Shown here piece by piece: positions 48,708 to 57,965 of a DNA stretch of 64,000 bases. The notes under the pieces were generated by a model. It had not been told where the DNA came from, did no database searches, and saw only the letters and a program-made list of their open reading frames with translations. Where the stretch lies: NCBI RefSeq assembly GCF_010131535.1, contig NZ_WUBS01000005.1, positions 1 to 64,000 of the forward strand, given 5' to 3'. How positions within the stretch are numbered: position 1 is the first letter of the stretch; every line of letters begins with the position of its first letter. This DNA is from Acerihabitans arboris (GTDB taxonomy: Bacteria > Pseudomonadota > Gammaproteobacteria > Enterobacterales > Enterobacteriaceae). Both the position numbers and the translations under genes were made by a program.

Positions 48708-49795
48708 TTGGCCGGCTCCTGGTCATCGCCGGCGGCCGGCTGGGTATTTTGCAGGTGATAATGGGCTTGCGCTTCGCGCCGGCGCTGTTCACCCTGCGCG
48801 TCTTTACGCTTCTGGTCGGCGGCTTCCCAGGCTTCGTAGGCGACCACGATGCGGGCCACCACCGGGTGGCGCACCACGTCCTCGCTATGGAAGAAGTTAA
48901 AGCTGATTTCCTCCACCTCGGCCAGCACTTCGATAGCGTGGCGCAGGCCGGATTTCGCGTTGCGCGGCAGGTCGATTTGGGTGATATCGCCGGTAATGAC
49001 CGCTTTGGAGTTAAAACCGATGCGTGTCAGGAACATCTTCATCTGCTCGATGGTGGTGTTCTGGCTTTCATCGAGGATGATAAACGCGTCGTTCAGGGTG
49101 CGCCCGCGCATGTAGGCCAGCGGCGCGACCTCAATCACGTTGCGTTCAATCAGCTTCTCGACCCGCTCGAAGCCCAGCATCTCGAACAGCGCGTCATATA
49201 ACGGACGCAGGTAGGGGTCGACCTTCTGGCTGAGATCGCCGGGCAGGAAGCCGAGCTTTTCACCGGCTTCCACCGCCGGACGGGTCAGCATGATCCGGCG
49301 AATCTCCTGGCGCTCCAGCGCATCCACCGCCGCGGCTACCGCGAGGTAGGTTTTACCGGTGCCGGCCGGGCCGACGCCAAAGGTAATATCATGATCGAGA
49401 ATATGGGCAATGTACTGCGCCTGGTTCGGCGTGCGGGGTTTGATGATGCCCCTTTTGGTCTGGATATTCACCGCTTTGCCAAAGTCCGGCACGCTTTCGG
49501 CGGTCTGTTCCAGCACCCGGCTCTCTTTGATGGCCAGGTGGATTTTTTCCGGCTCGATATCGGCCACGACGCCGCGCACAGGGGCCGTATCCACATACAG
49601 CGTCAGCAGGATGTTTGCGGCGGCGTCGACGCACAGCGGTTTGCCGACCAGTTTGAAGGCGTTGTCGCGACGATTGATCTCAATGCCCAACCGGCGCTCA
49701 AGTTGTTTGATATTGTCATCGAACGGCCCGCACAGGCTCATTAAACGGTTGTTGTCCGCAGGCTCCAGTATGATTTCTTTAGTGTCGACGTTCAA
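48704..49795 (-). CDS. phoL: PhoH-like ATPase PhoL (YbeZ)
   Basis: PhoH-family ATPase and probable RNA helicase, 363 residues (E. coli 346). N-terminal domain to about 130, then Walker [35 protein letters not shown], Walker [10 protein letters not shown] and an RxxR-type [11 protein letters not shown]. The C-terminal tail is longer, with Ala/Gln-rich residues. Works with YbeY in ribosome maturation. Confidence 0.96.
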   Translation of the reverse strand: MNVDTKEIILEPADNNRLMSLCGPFDDNIKQLERRLGIEINRRDNAFKLVGKPLCVDAAANILLTLYVDTAPVRGVVADIEPEKIHLAIKESRVLEQTAESVPDFGKAVNIQTKRGIIKPRTPNQAQYIAHILDHDITFGVGPAGTGKTYLAVAAAVDALERQEIRRIMLTRPAVEAGEKLGFLPGDLSQKVDPYLRPLYDALFEMLGFERVEKLIERNVIEVAPLAYMRGRTLNDAFIILDESQNTTIEQMKMFLTRIGFNSKAVITGDITQIDLPRNAKSGLRHAIEVLAEVEEISFNFFHSEDVVRHPVVARIVVAYEAWEAADQKRKDAQGEQRRREAQAHYHLQNTQPAAGDDQEPAK

Positions 49796-49953
49796 ACTTT
49801 TCCTCTGGGCCTTTCAGGCCATGTTAGGGAGTAGTGATGATTTTTGACCAGTTTCATAAATGAAGTAAACCGGCGCCAGCGTCAAGGGCAGGCAACGCTA
49901 ATTTAATATTGGGGCACGATAAGTGAAAAGCAACCGGGAAATAATCTGAACAG

Positions 49954-49978
49954 CCGGGCGGCGGGGGAGGCCGCCCGG
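49954..49978 (-). terminator. GC-rich hairpin after miaB
   Basis: CCGGGCGGC and GCCGCCCGG form a perfect nine-base stem with a seven-base loop between miaB and phoL; no clear T-run. Confidence 0.4.
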
Positions 49979-49996
49979 TCTCGGGCGCGGTGGGGA

Positions 49997-51421
49997 TCAC
50001 GGCTGGAAGGTCCCGACGCCCAGTTCATTCTCTTTGCGGGTGCGGGCGATCACCGAGGCCGGGCTTTCGCTGACGCGCAGCCCCATCTGGTCTTCGGTGC
50101 GCACCACCACGCCGCGCAGGGAGTTCGGGTTGACATCGACGATCTCGACATCGACAAACTTGCCGATCATGTCCGGCGTGCCTTCGAAGTTCACCACGCG
50201 GTTGTTTTCGGTGCGGCCCGCCAGCTCCATCACGCTTTTGCGCGAGGTGCCTTCCACCAGGATGCGCTGGATAGTGCCCATCATCTGGCGGCTGAACTGC
50301 ATCGCCTGCAGGATGATGCGCTGCTGCAATATACCCAGCCGCTGTTTTTTCTCGTCCTCGCCGACGTCGTCCACCATATCGGCCGCCGGCGTGCCGGGGC
50401 GCGCGGAATAGATAAAACTGTAGCTGGTATCAAAATTGACGTCGGCGATCAGCTTCATGGTCTGCTCAAAATCAGCCTGGGTTTCCCCGGGAAAACCGAT
50501 GATAAAATCGGAGCTGACCTGGATGCCGGGACGCGCTTTGTGCAGCTTGCGGATGATGGATTTATATTCCAGCGCCGTATGGGCGCGTTTCATCATGGTC
50601 AGGATGCGATCCGAGCCGCTTTGCACCGGCAAATGCACAAAACTGACCAGCTCCGGCGTATCGCGGTAGACCTCGATGATATCGTCGGTAAATTCGATCG
50701 GGTGGCTGGTGGTAAAACGCACGCGGTCGATGCCGTCGATGGCCGCCACCAGGCGCAGCAGCTCGGCAAAGGTACAGATATCGCCGTCGTAGCTGGCGCC
50801 GCGATAGGCGTTGACGTTCTGGCCCAGCAGGTTGACTTCGCGCACGCCCTGCGACGCCAGTTGGGCTATCTCGAACAGGATGTCGTCGCACGGACGGCTG
50901 ACTTCTTCGCCGCGGGTATAGGGCACCACGCAGAACGAACAGTATTTATTACAGCCTTCCATAATGGAGACAAACGCGCTTGGCCCCTCGGCGCGGGGTT
51001 CCGGCAGCCGGTCGAATTTTTCTATTTCAGGGAAGCTGATATCCACTACCGGGCTGCGCGTGCCGCGCACGTGATTGATCATCTCCGGCAAGCGGTGCAG
51101 GGTCTGCGGTCCAAAAATGATATCGACATAATGGGCGCGTTCGCGAATATGCGCGCCTTCCTGTGAGGCCACGCAGCCGCCGACGCCGATGATCAAATCC
51201 GGATTGGCTTCTTTCAGCGCCCGCCAGCGGCCCAGTTGATGGAATACCTTTTCCTGTGCTTTTTCGCGAATAGAACAGGTATTAAGCAGCAACACGTCCG
51301 CTTCTTCGGCGTTGTCCGTCAACTGGTAGCCATGGGTGCTATCCAGCAAGTCGGCCATCTTGGATGAATCGTACTCATTCATCTGACAGCCCCAGGTTTT
51401 GATATGCAATTTTTTTGTCAT
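49997..51421 (-). CDS. miaB: tRNA-2-methylthio-N6-dimethylallyladenosine synthase MiaB
   Basis: Radical-SAM methylthiotransferase for A37 of tRNAs that read UNN codons; 474 residues, equal to E. coli. N-terminal cluster motif [11 protein letters not shown] and [10 protein letters not shown], radical-SAM [15 protein letters not shown], and the C-terminal TRAM domain from about 378. Divergent from ubiF. Confidence 0.97.
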   Translation of the reverse strand: MTKKLHIKTWGCQMNEYDSSKMADLLDSTHGYQLTDNAEEADVLLLNTCSIREKAQEKVFHQLGRWRALKEANPDLIIGVGGCVASQEGAHIRERAHYVDIIFGPQTLHRLPEMINHVRGTRSPVVDISFPEIEKFDRLPEPRAEGPSAFVSIMEGCNKYCSFCVVPYTRGEEVSRPCDDILFEIAQLASQGVREVNLLGQNVNAYRGASYDGDICTFAELLRLVAAIDGIDRVRFTTSHPIEFTDDIIEVYRDTPELVSFVHLPVQSGSDRILTMMKRAHTALEYKSIIRKLHKARPGIQVSSDFIIGFPGETQADFEQTMKLIADVNFDTSYSFIYSARPGTPAADMVDDVGEDEKKQRLGILQQRIILQAMQFSRQMMGTIQRILVEGTSRKSVMELAGRTENNRVVNFEGTPDMIGKFVDVEIVDVNPNSLRGVVVRTEDQMGLRVSESPASVIARTRKENELGVGTFQP

Positions 51422-51603
51422 CGGCCAGCTATTACCATATGCACTATTTTAGGTAGTCAAAAAGCCCTTAGGCTCATGCAGGGCGCGTATTGTAATCCTT
51501 TGGCGTTGTCGTGACCAGAGGGCTGAGCCTCCGCCACTCTTTCATAATGAAAAATTGCGGTACACTAAGCAAATGTTTAATCATTGACACAAGCATAGCC
51601 GAG

Positions 51604-52785
51604 ATGAACACAAACGAAACAGCCTATGATGCGGTGGTGGCGGGGGGCGGCATGGTCGGCGCCCTGGCGGCGTTAATGTTGGCGCAGGCCGGTATGCAGG
51701 TGCTGGTGCTGGATCACGTCCCCCTGGCGGAACCGCGGGGGGATGCCCCGCCGGATTTGCGCGTCTCGGCCATCAGCTGCGCATCGGTGGCGCTGCTGCG
51801 CCAGGTGGGCGCGTGGGATCGTATCGACCCCCATGTGCGCGTACCCTATCGTCGCCTGGAAACCTGGGAGTGGCAACAGTCCCTGGTCTCCTTCGACGCC
51901 GCGGAACTGCATCTGCCTGAACTGGGATTTATGGTGGAGAATATCCGCCTGCAGCGGGCGTTATGGCAGGCGTTTGCCGACTGCGACCGGCTGACGCTGC
52001 GAGTCCCGGCCGCCCTGGCGAACATGCGCCATGACGGCGGCAGCTGGCGGCTGGAACTGGATAATGGCGAGAGTATCGGCGCCCGGCTGCTGATCGGCGC
52101 CGACGGGGCGCGGTCAACGGTGCGGCAATGGGCGGGCATCGGCACCGTCGGTTGGCAATACCGCCAGTCCTGCATGCTGATAACGGTGGCATGCCCGTAC
52201 GGCCAGCAGGATGTGACCTGGCAGGAATTCACCCCCGGCGGTCCCCGGGCGTTTTTACCGCTTTACGATAACTGGGCAACGCTGGTGTGGTATGACGGCG
52301 CGGCGCGCATCCGCCAGCTGCAGGCGCTGCCGCCGGCCGCCCTGGAGCGCGAGGTACTGGCGGCTTTTCCCTCCCGCCTGGGCGCCGTGAAGGTGCACGG
52401 GTCGGGCGCCTTTCCCCTGGTGCGCAGCCATGCCAGGGAGTATGTGCGGCCCGGGCTGGCATTGATCGGCGATGCGGCGCATACCATAAATCCGCTGGCG
52501 GGACAGGGCGTCAACCTGGGCTTTCGCGACGCCGAGGCGCTGGCCTCGGTGGTCATCGGCGCGCGCGACCATGATGAGCCCTGGGACGAGCTGCGCATCC
52601 TGAAGCGCTACCAGCATCGCCGCTACGGCGATAACCTGCTGATGCAAAGCGGCATGGATGTGTTTTATACCGCCTTCAGCAATAACCTGCCGCCGGTCCG
52701 GCTGGCGCGTAACCTCGGCCTGATCCTGGCCCAGCGCGCCGGACCACTGAAAGCGCGGGCGCTGAAGTATGCCCTGGGACTGTGA
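51604..52785 (+). CDS. ubiF: 2-octaprenyl-3-methyl-6-methoxy-1,4-benzoquinol hydroxylase UbiF
   Basis: Flavoprotein hydroxylase of ubiquinone synthesis, adding the C6 hydroxyl; 393 residues from ATG 51604 (E. coli 391). GGGMVGALAALMLAQ Rossmann motif, PYRRLETWEW, GADGARSTVRQWAGIG, and the GDAAHTINPLAGQGVNLGFRD motif are conserved. A longer frame from 51511 lacks a usable site and similarity. Confidence 0.96.
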   Translation: MNTNETAYDAVVAGGGMVGALAALMLAQAGMQVLVLDHVPLAEPRGDAPPDLRVSAISCASVALLRQVGAWDRIDPHVRVPYRRLETWEWQQSLVSFDAAELHLPELGFMVENIRLQRALWQAFADCDRLTLRVPAALANMRHDGGSWRLELDNGESIGARLLIGADGARSTVRQWAGIGTVGWQYRQSCMLITVACPYGQQDVTWQEFTPGGPRAFLPLYDNWATLVWYDGAARIRQLQALPPAALEREVLAAFPSRLGAVKVHGSGAFPLVRSHAREYVRPGLALIGDAAHTINPLAGQGVNLGFRDAEALASVVIGARDHDEPWDELRILKRYQHRRYGDNLLMQSGMDVFYTAFSNNLPPVRLARNLGLILAQRAGPLKARALKYALGL

Positions 52786-52818
52786 TGTTTGAATAGGGAT
52801 TATCGCTGAAATGTAAAA

Positions 52819-52842
52819 AGAGCAAGATATTGCTCTTTTTTT
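52819..52842 (+). terminator. Terminator of ubiF
   Basis: AGAGCAA GATA TTGCTCT followed by six T residues, 34 bases past the ubiF stop. Confidence 0.9.
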
Positions 52843-52876
52843 GGCTTTTAGGCTTATCTTGAGCGAGATATTGCTC
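52820..52876. repeat. Two copies of GAGCRAGATATTGCTC
   Basis: The 16-base motif occurs at 52820-52835 (inside the ubiF terminator) and again at 52861-52876, differing in one base. Each is an imperfect palindrome. The second copy lacks a T-run. Confidence 0.7.
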
Positions 52877-52911
52877 ATGTTGCGCGCCGGCCCGGCCGGC
52901 GCCTGCGGGCG

Positions 52912-53472
52912 CTACATCGCCAGGATCTTTTCTTTTTGCGCGCTGAATTCCTGATCGCTCAATATACCGCGTTCTTTCAGCGCCGCCAGTTTTTCCAATT
53001 GGGTAATCACGTCATACTGCGGACGGGCGCTCGATTCCTGCTGCATGGCCAGCTGTTTACTGTGATTTTCCCGGGCGATGTTCACCATATTGGTAAAAGG
53101 GGTGACCGCGCCTTTCATCACGTTCTCGATAGTGTAGTTTTGGCTGGCGGTGCTCAGGGTAATGCTGCCGATCATCATCTTGGTGCGCCCGCCCACGGAG
53201 ATCACGCTCGCCAGGTCCAGGGTAACCTGCTTGAGGCCATAGACCATGCCTTTATCCAGGAAAATAATCCGGTAGTTGGTCAGGGTAATCAGCCAGGTAT
53301 TGCCGCCCATCAGGCCGGAGACCACCGCCAGCGGGGTTTCACCGTCGGCCAGGATCGCAGGCAAGTAGTAAAACTCTTTTTTAGTGCCGAAGGGCATATC
53401 GCCGACCAGCTTGGCCAGACGCTTGTATTCTATTTTTAACTCTTCGATACTTGCTGTTTTAACGTTAATCAT
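52912..53472 (-). CDS. bPH-like and SHOCT-domain protein
   Basis: A 186-residue cytoplasmic protein. The middle (about 45-140) resembles a bacterial PH fold: GNTWLITLTNYRIIFLDKGMVYGLKQVTLDLASVISVGGRTKMMIGSITL. The C-terminus is a SHOCT-like helix pair (ITQLEKLAALKERGILSDQEFSAQKEKIL). Such proteins occur in prophage and other accessory loci; the role is unknown. ATG 53472 or 53475 are both possible (GGGA upstream). There is no counterpart in E. coli K-12 next to ubiF. It lies between ubiF and the tRNA operon, a frequent insertion site. Confidence 0.72.
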   Translation of the reverse strand: MINVKTASIEELKIEYKRLAKLVGDMPFGTKKEFYYLPAILADGETPLAVVSGLMGGNTWLITLTNYRIIFLDKGMVYGLKQVTLDLASVISVGGRTKMMIGSITLSTASQNYTIENVMKGAVTPFTNMVNIARENHSKQLAMQQESSARPQYDVITQLEKLAALKERGILSDQEFSAQKEKILAM

Positions 53473-53920
53473 CATTGATTCCCAATGAATAATGGTCAAA
53501 TTATCAATTAATCGTGCCCAAATTACCTCATGTGACGCACAATCAAAGGCCAGAACAGCTCCCTGAAACCTGCCTATTTAAACGGCTAGTACGGATAACG
53601 ATCTCTTTGTTGACGGCAGCATGCCGCTTTCCACGTCAAACCGACGAGGATTGTGTCCTCAACAATATAACCGATACCATGATCTGGGATTGCTTGCACG
53701 GCGTTTAGTTGCAAAAAAATTAGGATAATCCTGATTTTTTAGCGATGCGCTATCATACCTTCAGGGTAAGCCGTACAGCCAGGATAATAGCGAACAACCG
53801 TCAATGACCCAAAAATGACGCGGATTGCCCGGGAACCGGGAAAAAATGAATAACGGCGGATTGCCTGGGAGTGAACGGGTATTATCCCCAATGGGCGGAT
53901 GGCATGATGATATCGCGCAT
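53473..53920. other. Gene-free stretch before tRNA operon end
   Basis: No convincing gene. It holds a long imperfect palindrome, AATTAGGAT A ATCCTGATT with A and T runs (about 53713-53738), whose core AGGAT/ATCCT recalls the one at 18347. Confidence 0.5.
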
Positions 53921-53955
53921 AAGAAAACGGGGCGATGTCTTTCGACAATCGCCCC
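53921..53955 (-). terminator. Terminator of tRNA operon
   Basis: GGGGCGA...TCGCCCC hairpin (53929-53955) with a bulge, followed on the minus strand by GTTTTCTT. It follows tRNA-Gln(CTG) by 28 bases. Confidence 0.8.
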
Positions 53956-53983
53956 GCTTACCGCTGCTTGCGCAGTCTTTGTA

Positions 53984-54057
53984 TGGCTGGGGTACCAGGA
54001 TTCGAACCTGGGGTGGCGGAATCAGAATCCGCTGCCTTACCGCTTGGCGATACCCCA
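53984..54057 (-). tRNA. glnV: tRNA-Gln (CTG)
   Basis: TGGGGTA acceptor pairs with TACCCCA; anticodon loop TTCTGAT reads CTG; T-loop TTCGAAT; CCA encoded. The length is 74 because the variable loop is four bases (CACC) and not five as in E. coli. Only one CTG-reading gene is here, while E. coli has two (glnV and glnX). Confidence 0.95.
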
Positions 54058-54063
54058 AAAATG

Positions 54064-54140
54064 TGGTGGCTACGACGGGAATCGAACCTGTGACCCCAGC
54101 ATTATGAGTGCTGTGCTCTAACCAGCTGAGCTACGTAGCC
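54064..54140 (-). tRNA. metU: tRNA-Met (CAT, elongator)
   Basis: Acceptor GGCTACG/CGTAGCC, anticodon loop CTCATAA, T-loop TTCGATT, encoded CCA; 77 bases. Elongator type (no C1:A72 mismatch). One T-arm base differs from the upstream copy. Confidence 0.96.
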
Positions 54141-54199
54141 GAATTATACTTAAAAATTCGGGACTTACAATACTTTTTAAAAAGTTTTTCAACTTTTTT

Positions 54200-54274
54200 T
54201 GGCTGGGATACCAGGATTCGAACCTGGGGGTGGCGGGATCAAAACCCGCTGCCTTACCGCTTGGCTATATCCCA
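54200..54274 (-). tRNA. glnW: tRNA-Gln (TTG), second copy
   Basis: Acceptor TGGGATA/TATCCCA, anticodon loop TTTTGAT, encoded CCA; 75 bases. Confidence 0.96.
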
Positions 54275-54356
54275 ATTATCCAAACGTTTTGCAACTGTAA
54301 ACTCAATCATACTTCTTTTTTAAACTTCGCCCGCACGTTGCCAACGGCGAAGTTAA

Positions 54357-54431
54357 TGGCTGGGGTACCAGGATTCGAACCTGGGAGTGGCGGGATCAAA
54401 ACCCGCTGCCTTACCGCTTGGCTATACCCCA
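54357..54431 (-). tRNA. glnU: tRNA-Gln (TTG), first copy
   Basis: Acceptor TGGGGTA/TACCCCA, anticodon loop TTTTGAT, encoded CCA; 75 bases. Differs from the other copy in the acceptor and variable loop. Confidence 0.96.
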
Positions 54432-54451
54432 TCCGCTGCGTAACCGAGTGA

Positions 54452-54536
54452 TGGTGCGGGAGGCGAGACTTGAACTCGCACACCTTGCGGCGCCAGAACC
54501 TAAATCTGGTGCGTCTACCAATTTCGCCACTCCCGC
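54452..54536 (-). tRNA. leuW: tRNA-Leu (TAG)
   Basis: Acceptor GCGGGAG/CTCCCGC, anticodon loop TTTAGGT, a long variable arm (GGCGCCGCAAGGTGT region), encoded CCA; 85 bases. Confidence 0.96.
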
Positions 54537-54542
54537 AAAGTA

Positions 54543-54619
54543 TGGTGGCTACGACGGGATTCGAACCTGTGACCCCAGCATTATGAGTGCTGTGCTCTAA
54601 CCAGCTGAGCTACGTAGCC
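54543..54619 (-). tRNA. metT: tRNA-Met (CAT, elongator), first in operon
   Basis: Same as the metU copy apart from a T-arm base; 77 bases with CCA. First tRNA of the operon. Confidence 0.96.
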
Positions 54620-54657
54620 ATCTTTCCGCGTGACCTTCATTCGGCGTTGCGGGGCGC

Positions 54658-54686
54658 ATTATGCGTAGTTGCAGAAATTCAGTCAA
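54658..54686 (-). promoter_or_regulatory. tRNA operon promoter
   Basis: TTGACT (54681-54686 complement), a 17-base spacer, and CATAAT (54658-54663 complement), followed by a GC-rich discriminator (GCGCCCC). This is a strong sigma70 promoter with the discriminator usual for stringently controlled stable RNA genes. Confidence 0.85.
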
Positions 54687-54793
54687 CACCTTTTTTCGGG
54701 AATCCGGCTTTGCGCATGCTGTTTGTCTGGCTTATGAGCAACCTGATGATAAAAACCGCATAAGGCCCGATTTTGCCCATTCAGACAAACAAA

Positions 54794-54816
54794 AACCGGG
54801 CCGTTAAGGCCCGGTT
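54794..54816 (-). terminator. Terminator after asnB
   Basis: AACCGGGCC and GGCCCGGTT arms, followed on the minus strand by TTTGTTTGT. It lies 24 bases past the asnB stop. Confidence 0.9.
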
Positions 54817-54839
54817 CAAACTACAGCCAACGCCCGCGC

Positions 54840-56501
54840 TTAGTAAGCGGACTGGTGCACGCCCACGGCGCGTCCCGATGGATCGTCCATATTTTTGAAG
54901 GACTCGTCCCATTCGATGGCTTTAGCCGATGAACAGGCCACCGACGGACCGCCAGGCACGCATTCCGCCGCGCTTGGCAGCGGGAACAGCTCTTCGAATA
55001 TTTCACGGTAGAAATACGCCTCTTTCGAGCTCGGCGTATTGTACGGGAAACGGAAATGCGCGTTGGCCAGCTGCCGATCGGTAATCTGCTTGCCGGCAAC
55101 TTCTTTCAGCGTATCGATCCAACTGTAGCCCACGCCGTCGGAGAACTGCTCTTTCTGCCGCCAGGCAATGCTTTCCGGCAGATAGGACGCAAAGCATTCG
55201 CGCAGCACGTGCTTTTCAATTTTACCGTTGCCGCACATCTTATCCTGCGGATTGATGCGCATTGCCACGTCAAGGAAGTTTTTATCCAGGAACGGCACGC
55301 GGGCTTCCACTCCCCAGGCGGACATCGCCTTATTGGCGCGGGCGCAGTCATACATATGCAGCGCCTGCAGCTTACGCACCAGCTCTTCGTGAAACTCTTT
55401 GGCGTTCGGCGCCTTGTGGAAATAAAGATACCCGCCGAACACTTCGTCGGCGCCTTCGCCGGACAGCACCATCTTGATGCCCATCGCCTTGATTTTACGC
55501 GACATCAGGTACATCGGCGTCGAGGCGCGAATGGTGGTAACGTCATAGGTCTCGATGTGGTAAATCACATCGCGGATGGCGTCCAGGCCTTCCTGCACGG
55601 TGAAATGCACCTCATGATGCACGGTGCCAAGGTGAGTAGCCACTTCCTTGGCGGCGCGCAGGTCCGGTGATCCTTCCAGGCCGACGGCAAAAGAATGCAG
55701 CTGTGGCCACCAGGCTTCGCTGCGCGCGCCGTCTTCAACCCGACGGGCGGCGTATTTTTTGGTAATGGCGGAGATAACCGACGAATCCAGGCCGCCGGAC
55801 AGCAGCACGCCGTAAGGCACGTCCGACATCAGGTGGCTTTTGACCGACTCTTCCAGCGCGTCGCGCAGCGCCGCCTTGTCGGTGGTGTTGTCTTTGACAT
55901 TGTCATAAGAGAACCAGTCGCGGGTGTAGTATTCACGGATTTCACCGTCCCGGCTCCACAGATAGCTGCCGGGAGGAAATTCCTTGATGCTGCGGCAAAC
56001 CGGTACCAGCGCCTTCATTTCCGAGGCGACGTACATCGTGCCGTTTTCATCGTAACCCATATACAACGGGATAATGCCCATATGATCGCGGCCAATCAGG
56101 TAGGCGTCTTTCTCGGTATCATAGAGGATAAAGGCGAACATGCCGCGCAGGTCGTCGAGGAAAGCCGGTCCCTTTTCCTGGTACAGGGCCAGGATTACTT
56201 CGCAATCGGAACCGGTCTGGAACGCATAGCGATCGCCCAGTTCCTGGCGCAGCGCCTGGTGGTTATAGATTTCGCCGTTTACCGCCAGCACATGGGTATG
56301 GGCGGCGTTATATAAAGGCTGAGCGCCGGTATTGACGTCGACGATGGACAGCCGTTCATGGGCCAGGATGGCCTGGTCGCTGGCAAACACCCCGGACCAG
56401 TCGGGACCGCGATGACGCATCAGGCGCGACATTTCCAGCGCGGTTTTACGCAGTTCGGTCGGATCCGATTTCAGATCCAATACTCCAAAAATTGAACACA
56501 T
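54840..56501 (-). CDS. asnB: Asparagine synthetase B (glutamine-hydrolysing)
   Basis: Makes asparagine from aspartate, ATP and glutamine in the cytoplasm; 553 residues from ATG 56501 (E. coli 554). The catalytic Cys is the first residue after Met (MCSIFGV). Amidotransferase motifs HRGPDWSG and NGEIYNH, and synthetase P-loop LLSGGLDSSVIS near 230, are complete. The longer frame to 56588 would block the N-terminal Cys. nagD, which follows asnB in E. coli, is absent. Confidence 0.97.
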   Translation of the reverse strand: MCSIFGVLDLKSDPTELRKTALEMSRLMRHRGPDWSGVFASDQAILAHERLSIVDVNTGAQPLYNAAHTHVLAVNGEIYNHQALRQELGDRYAFQTGSDCEVILALYQEKGPAFLDDLRGMFAFILYDTEKDAYLIGRDHMGIIPLYMGYDENGTMYVASEMKALVPVCRSIKEFPPGSYLWSRDGEIREYYTRDWFSYDNVKDNTTDKAALRDALEESVKSHLMSDVPYGVLLSGGLDSSVISAITKKYAARRVEDGARSEAWWPQLHSFAVGLEGSPDLRAAKEVATHLGTVHHEVHFTVQEGLDAIRDVIYHIETYDVTTIRASTPMYLMSRKIKAMGIKMVLSGEGADEVFGGYLYFHKAPNAKEFHEELVRKLQALHMYDCARANKAMSAWGVEARVPFLDKNFLDVAMRINPQDKMCGNGKIEKHVLRECFASYLPESIAWRQKEQFSDGVGYSWIDTLKEVAGKQITDRQLANAHFRFPYNTPSSKEAYFYREIFEELFPLPSAAECVPGGPSVACSSAKAIEWDESFKNMDDPSGRAVGVHQSAY

Positions 56502-56723
56502 GCTTTTCTTCCTTACGCCGGTCTTTGGGCTAATGCTTAGCTGTTGACATCGATTTAGCACTAAAATGGCACCATTTTTCAAGATCAATCAATGAAAAAA
56601 GCCATGCTGCTGGCAATAATGCATTTTAATGCCGTTAATTATGCTGAATCAGCAATAAAAAGGAAAAAACGGCCGATGATTTTGACCGATCGTGAATGGC
56701 GTAAAACTGGGATTGGCCGATAA

Positions 56724-57947
56724 TCAATTGGCTTCCAGCAGGCGTTGCAGCAAAACCCCGTTCAGCATCGCGCGCTTGACCAGCGCAAAGGCGCCGATGG
56801 CCGAACCGTGATCCAAGGCGGAAATGACCACCGGCAGGTTTTGGCGAAAGCCAATCAGCACCTGATTGTCGATACAGCGCTGTACCGCCGGCAGCAGCAC
56901 CTTATGCGCCTCGGTGATTTCGCCGGCCAGCACCACTTTTTGCGGGTTGAACAGGTTGATGGCAATCGCCACCGCTTTGCCGAGATGATGGCCCACCTGT
57001 TCGATGACTTCGCACGCCAGCGTATCGCCGCGGTTGGCGGCTTTGCAGATGGCGCCGATCTGGCAATTATCTAACGTCAGCCTGCTGGGATAACCCTGGC
57101 CGAGCAGGTGGCGCACCCGCTTTTCAATGGCGCCGTTGGCGGCAATGGTCTCAAGGCAGCCAAAATTACCGCAATGGCAGCGCTCGCCCAAAGGGTCGAC
57201 CTGGATATGGCCGATTTCACCCACGTTGCCGTTGCTGCCGAGGAATATCTGGCCGTTGACCAGGATCCCGGCCCCGGTGCCGCGGTGCAAACGAACCAAA
57301 ATGGAATCCGCGCACTCCTGGGTCGCACCAAAATAGTGCTCGGCCAACGCCAGGCTGCGAATGTCATGGCCGACAAACGCGGTAAGATGAAAGCGTTGCT
57401 GTAAATTTTCCACCAGCGGCCAGGCGCTCACGCTGATATGCGGCATATAGCGCACCACTCCGGAATAGGGATCGACCAGTCCCGGCAAAATAACCGAAAT
57501 GGCGATAAGCTCCCGGCATTTGCGCTGGATCTGCTCCAGGAAACGGGCGATGGCGATAAACAGCGCCGCTTCCAGCGCCTGCTGGGTGGTTTCCGGCAGG
57601 GGAGTGAACTCTTCATAGAGTGATTTGCCGTTCAGGTCGTAGAGGGTAATGGTGGTGTCGTGCCGGCCGAGACGTACGCCGATCGCCTGGAAGGCGCGGG
57701 TTTCAGCAACAATGGAAATAGCCCGCCGTCCGCCGGTGGAGGCCTGCTGATCCACTTCACGGATCAGGCCGCGCTCCAGCAGCTGGCGGGTGATTTTGGT
57801 GATGCTGGCGGGCGCCAGCTGGCTCTGTTCGGCAATCTGGATGCGCGATATCGGCCCGGTCTTATCGATCAGGCGGTACACCGCAGCGCTGTTGAGCTGC
57901 TTGACAAGGTCAACGTTTCCTATCGGTGCTTGTCCGCCTGGGTTCAT
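56724..57947 (-). CDS. nagC: N-acetylglucosamine repressor NagC
   Basis: ROK-family repressor of amino-sugar use, 407 residues (E. coli 406). N-terminal winged helix (ISRIQIAEQSQLAPASITKITRQLLERGLI), the sugar domain GHDIRSLALAEHYFG, and the zinc motif CHCGNFGCLETI are conserved. It binds GlcNAc-6-P and controls nagBA, nagE and others. Eighteen bases after nagA. Confidence 0.97.
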   Translation of the reverse strand: MNPGGQAPIGNVDLVKQLNSAAVYRLIDKTGPISRIQIAEQSQLAPASITKITRQLLERGLIREVDQQASTGGRRAISIVAETRAFQAIGVRLGRHDTTITLYDLNGKSLYEEFTPLPETTQQALEAALFIAIARFLEQIQRKCRELIAISVILPGLVDPYSGVVRYMPHISVSAWPLVENLQQRFHLTAFVGHDIRSLALAEHYFGATQECADSILVRLHRGTGAGILVNGQIFLGSNGNVGEIGHIQVDPLGERCHCGNFGCLETIAANGAIEKRVRHLLGQGYPSRLTLDNCQIGAICKAANRGDTLACEVIEQVGHHLGKAVAIAINLFNPQKVVLAGEITEAHKVLLPAVQRCIDNQVLIGFRQNLPVVISALDHGSAIGAFALVKRAMLNGVLLQRLLEAN

Positions 57948-57965
57948 CAGTCTGTTACTCGCTCA

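Noticed and set aside
53825-54121. Plus-strand frames across the tRNA genes
   Set aside because: They are the complements of tRNA genes (recurring RIRTWG and similar strings), not proteins.
53473-54620. Genomic island or prophage at the tRNA operon
   Set aside because: No integrase, no repeated tRNA end and only one accessory gene; not enough evidence.
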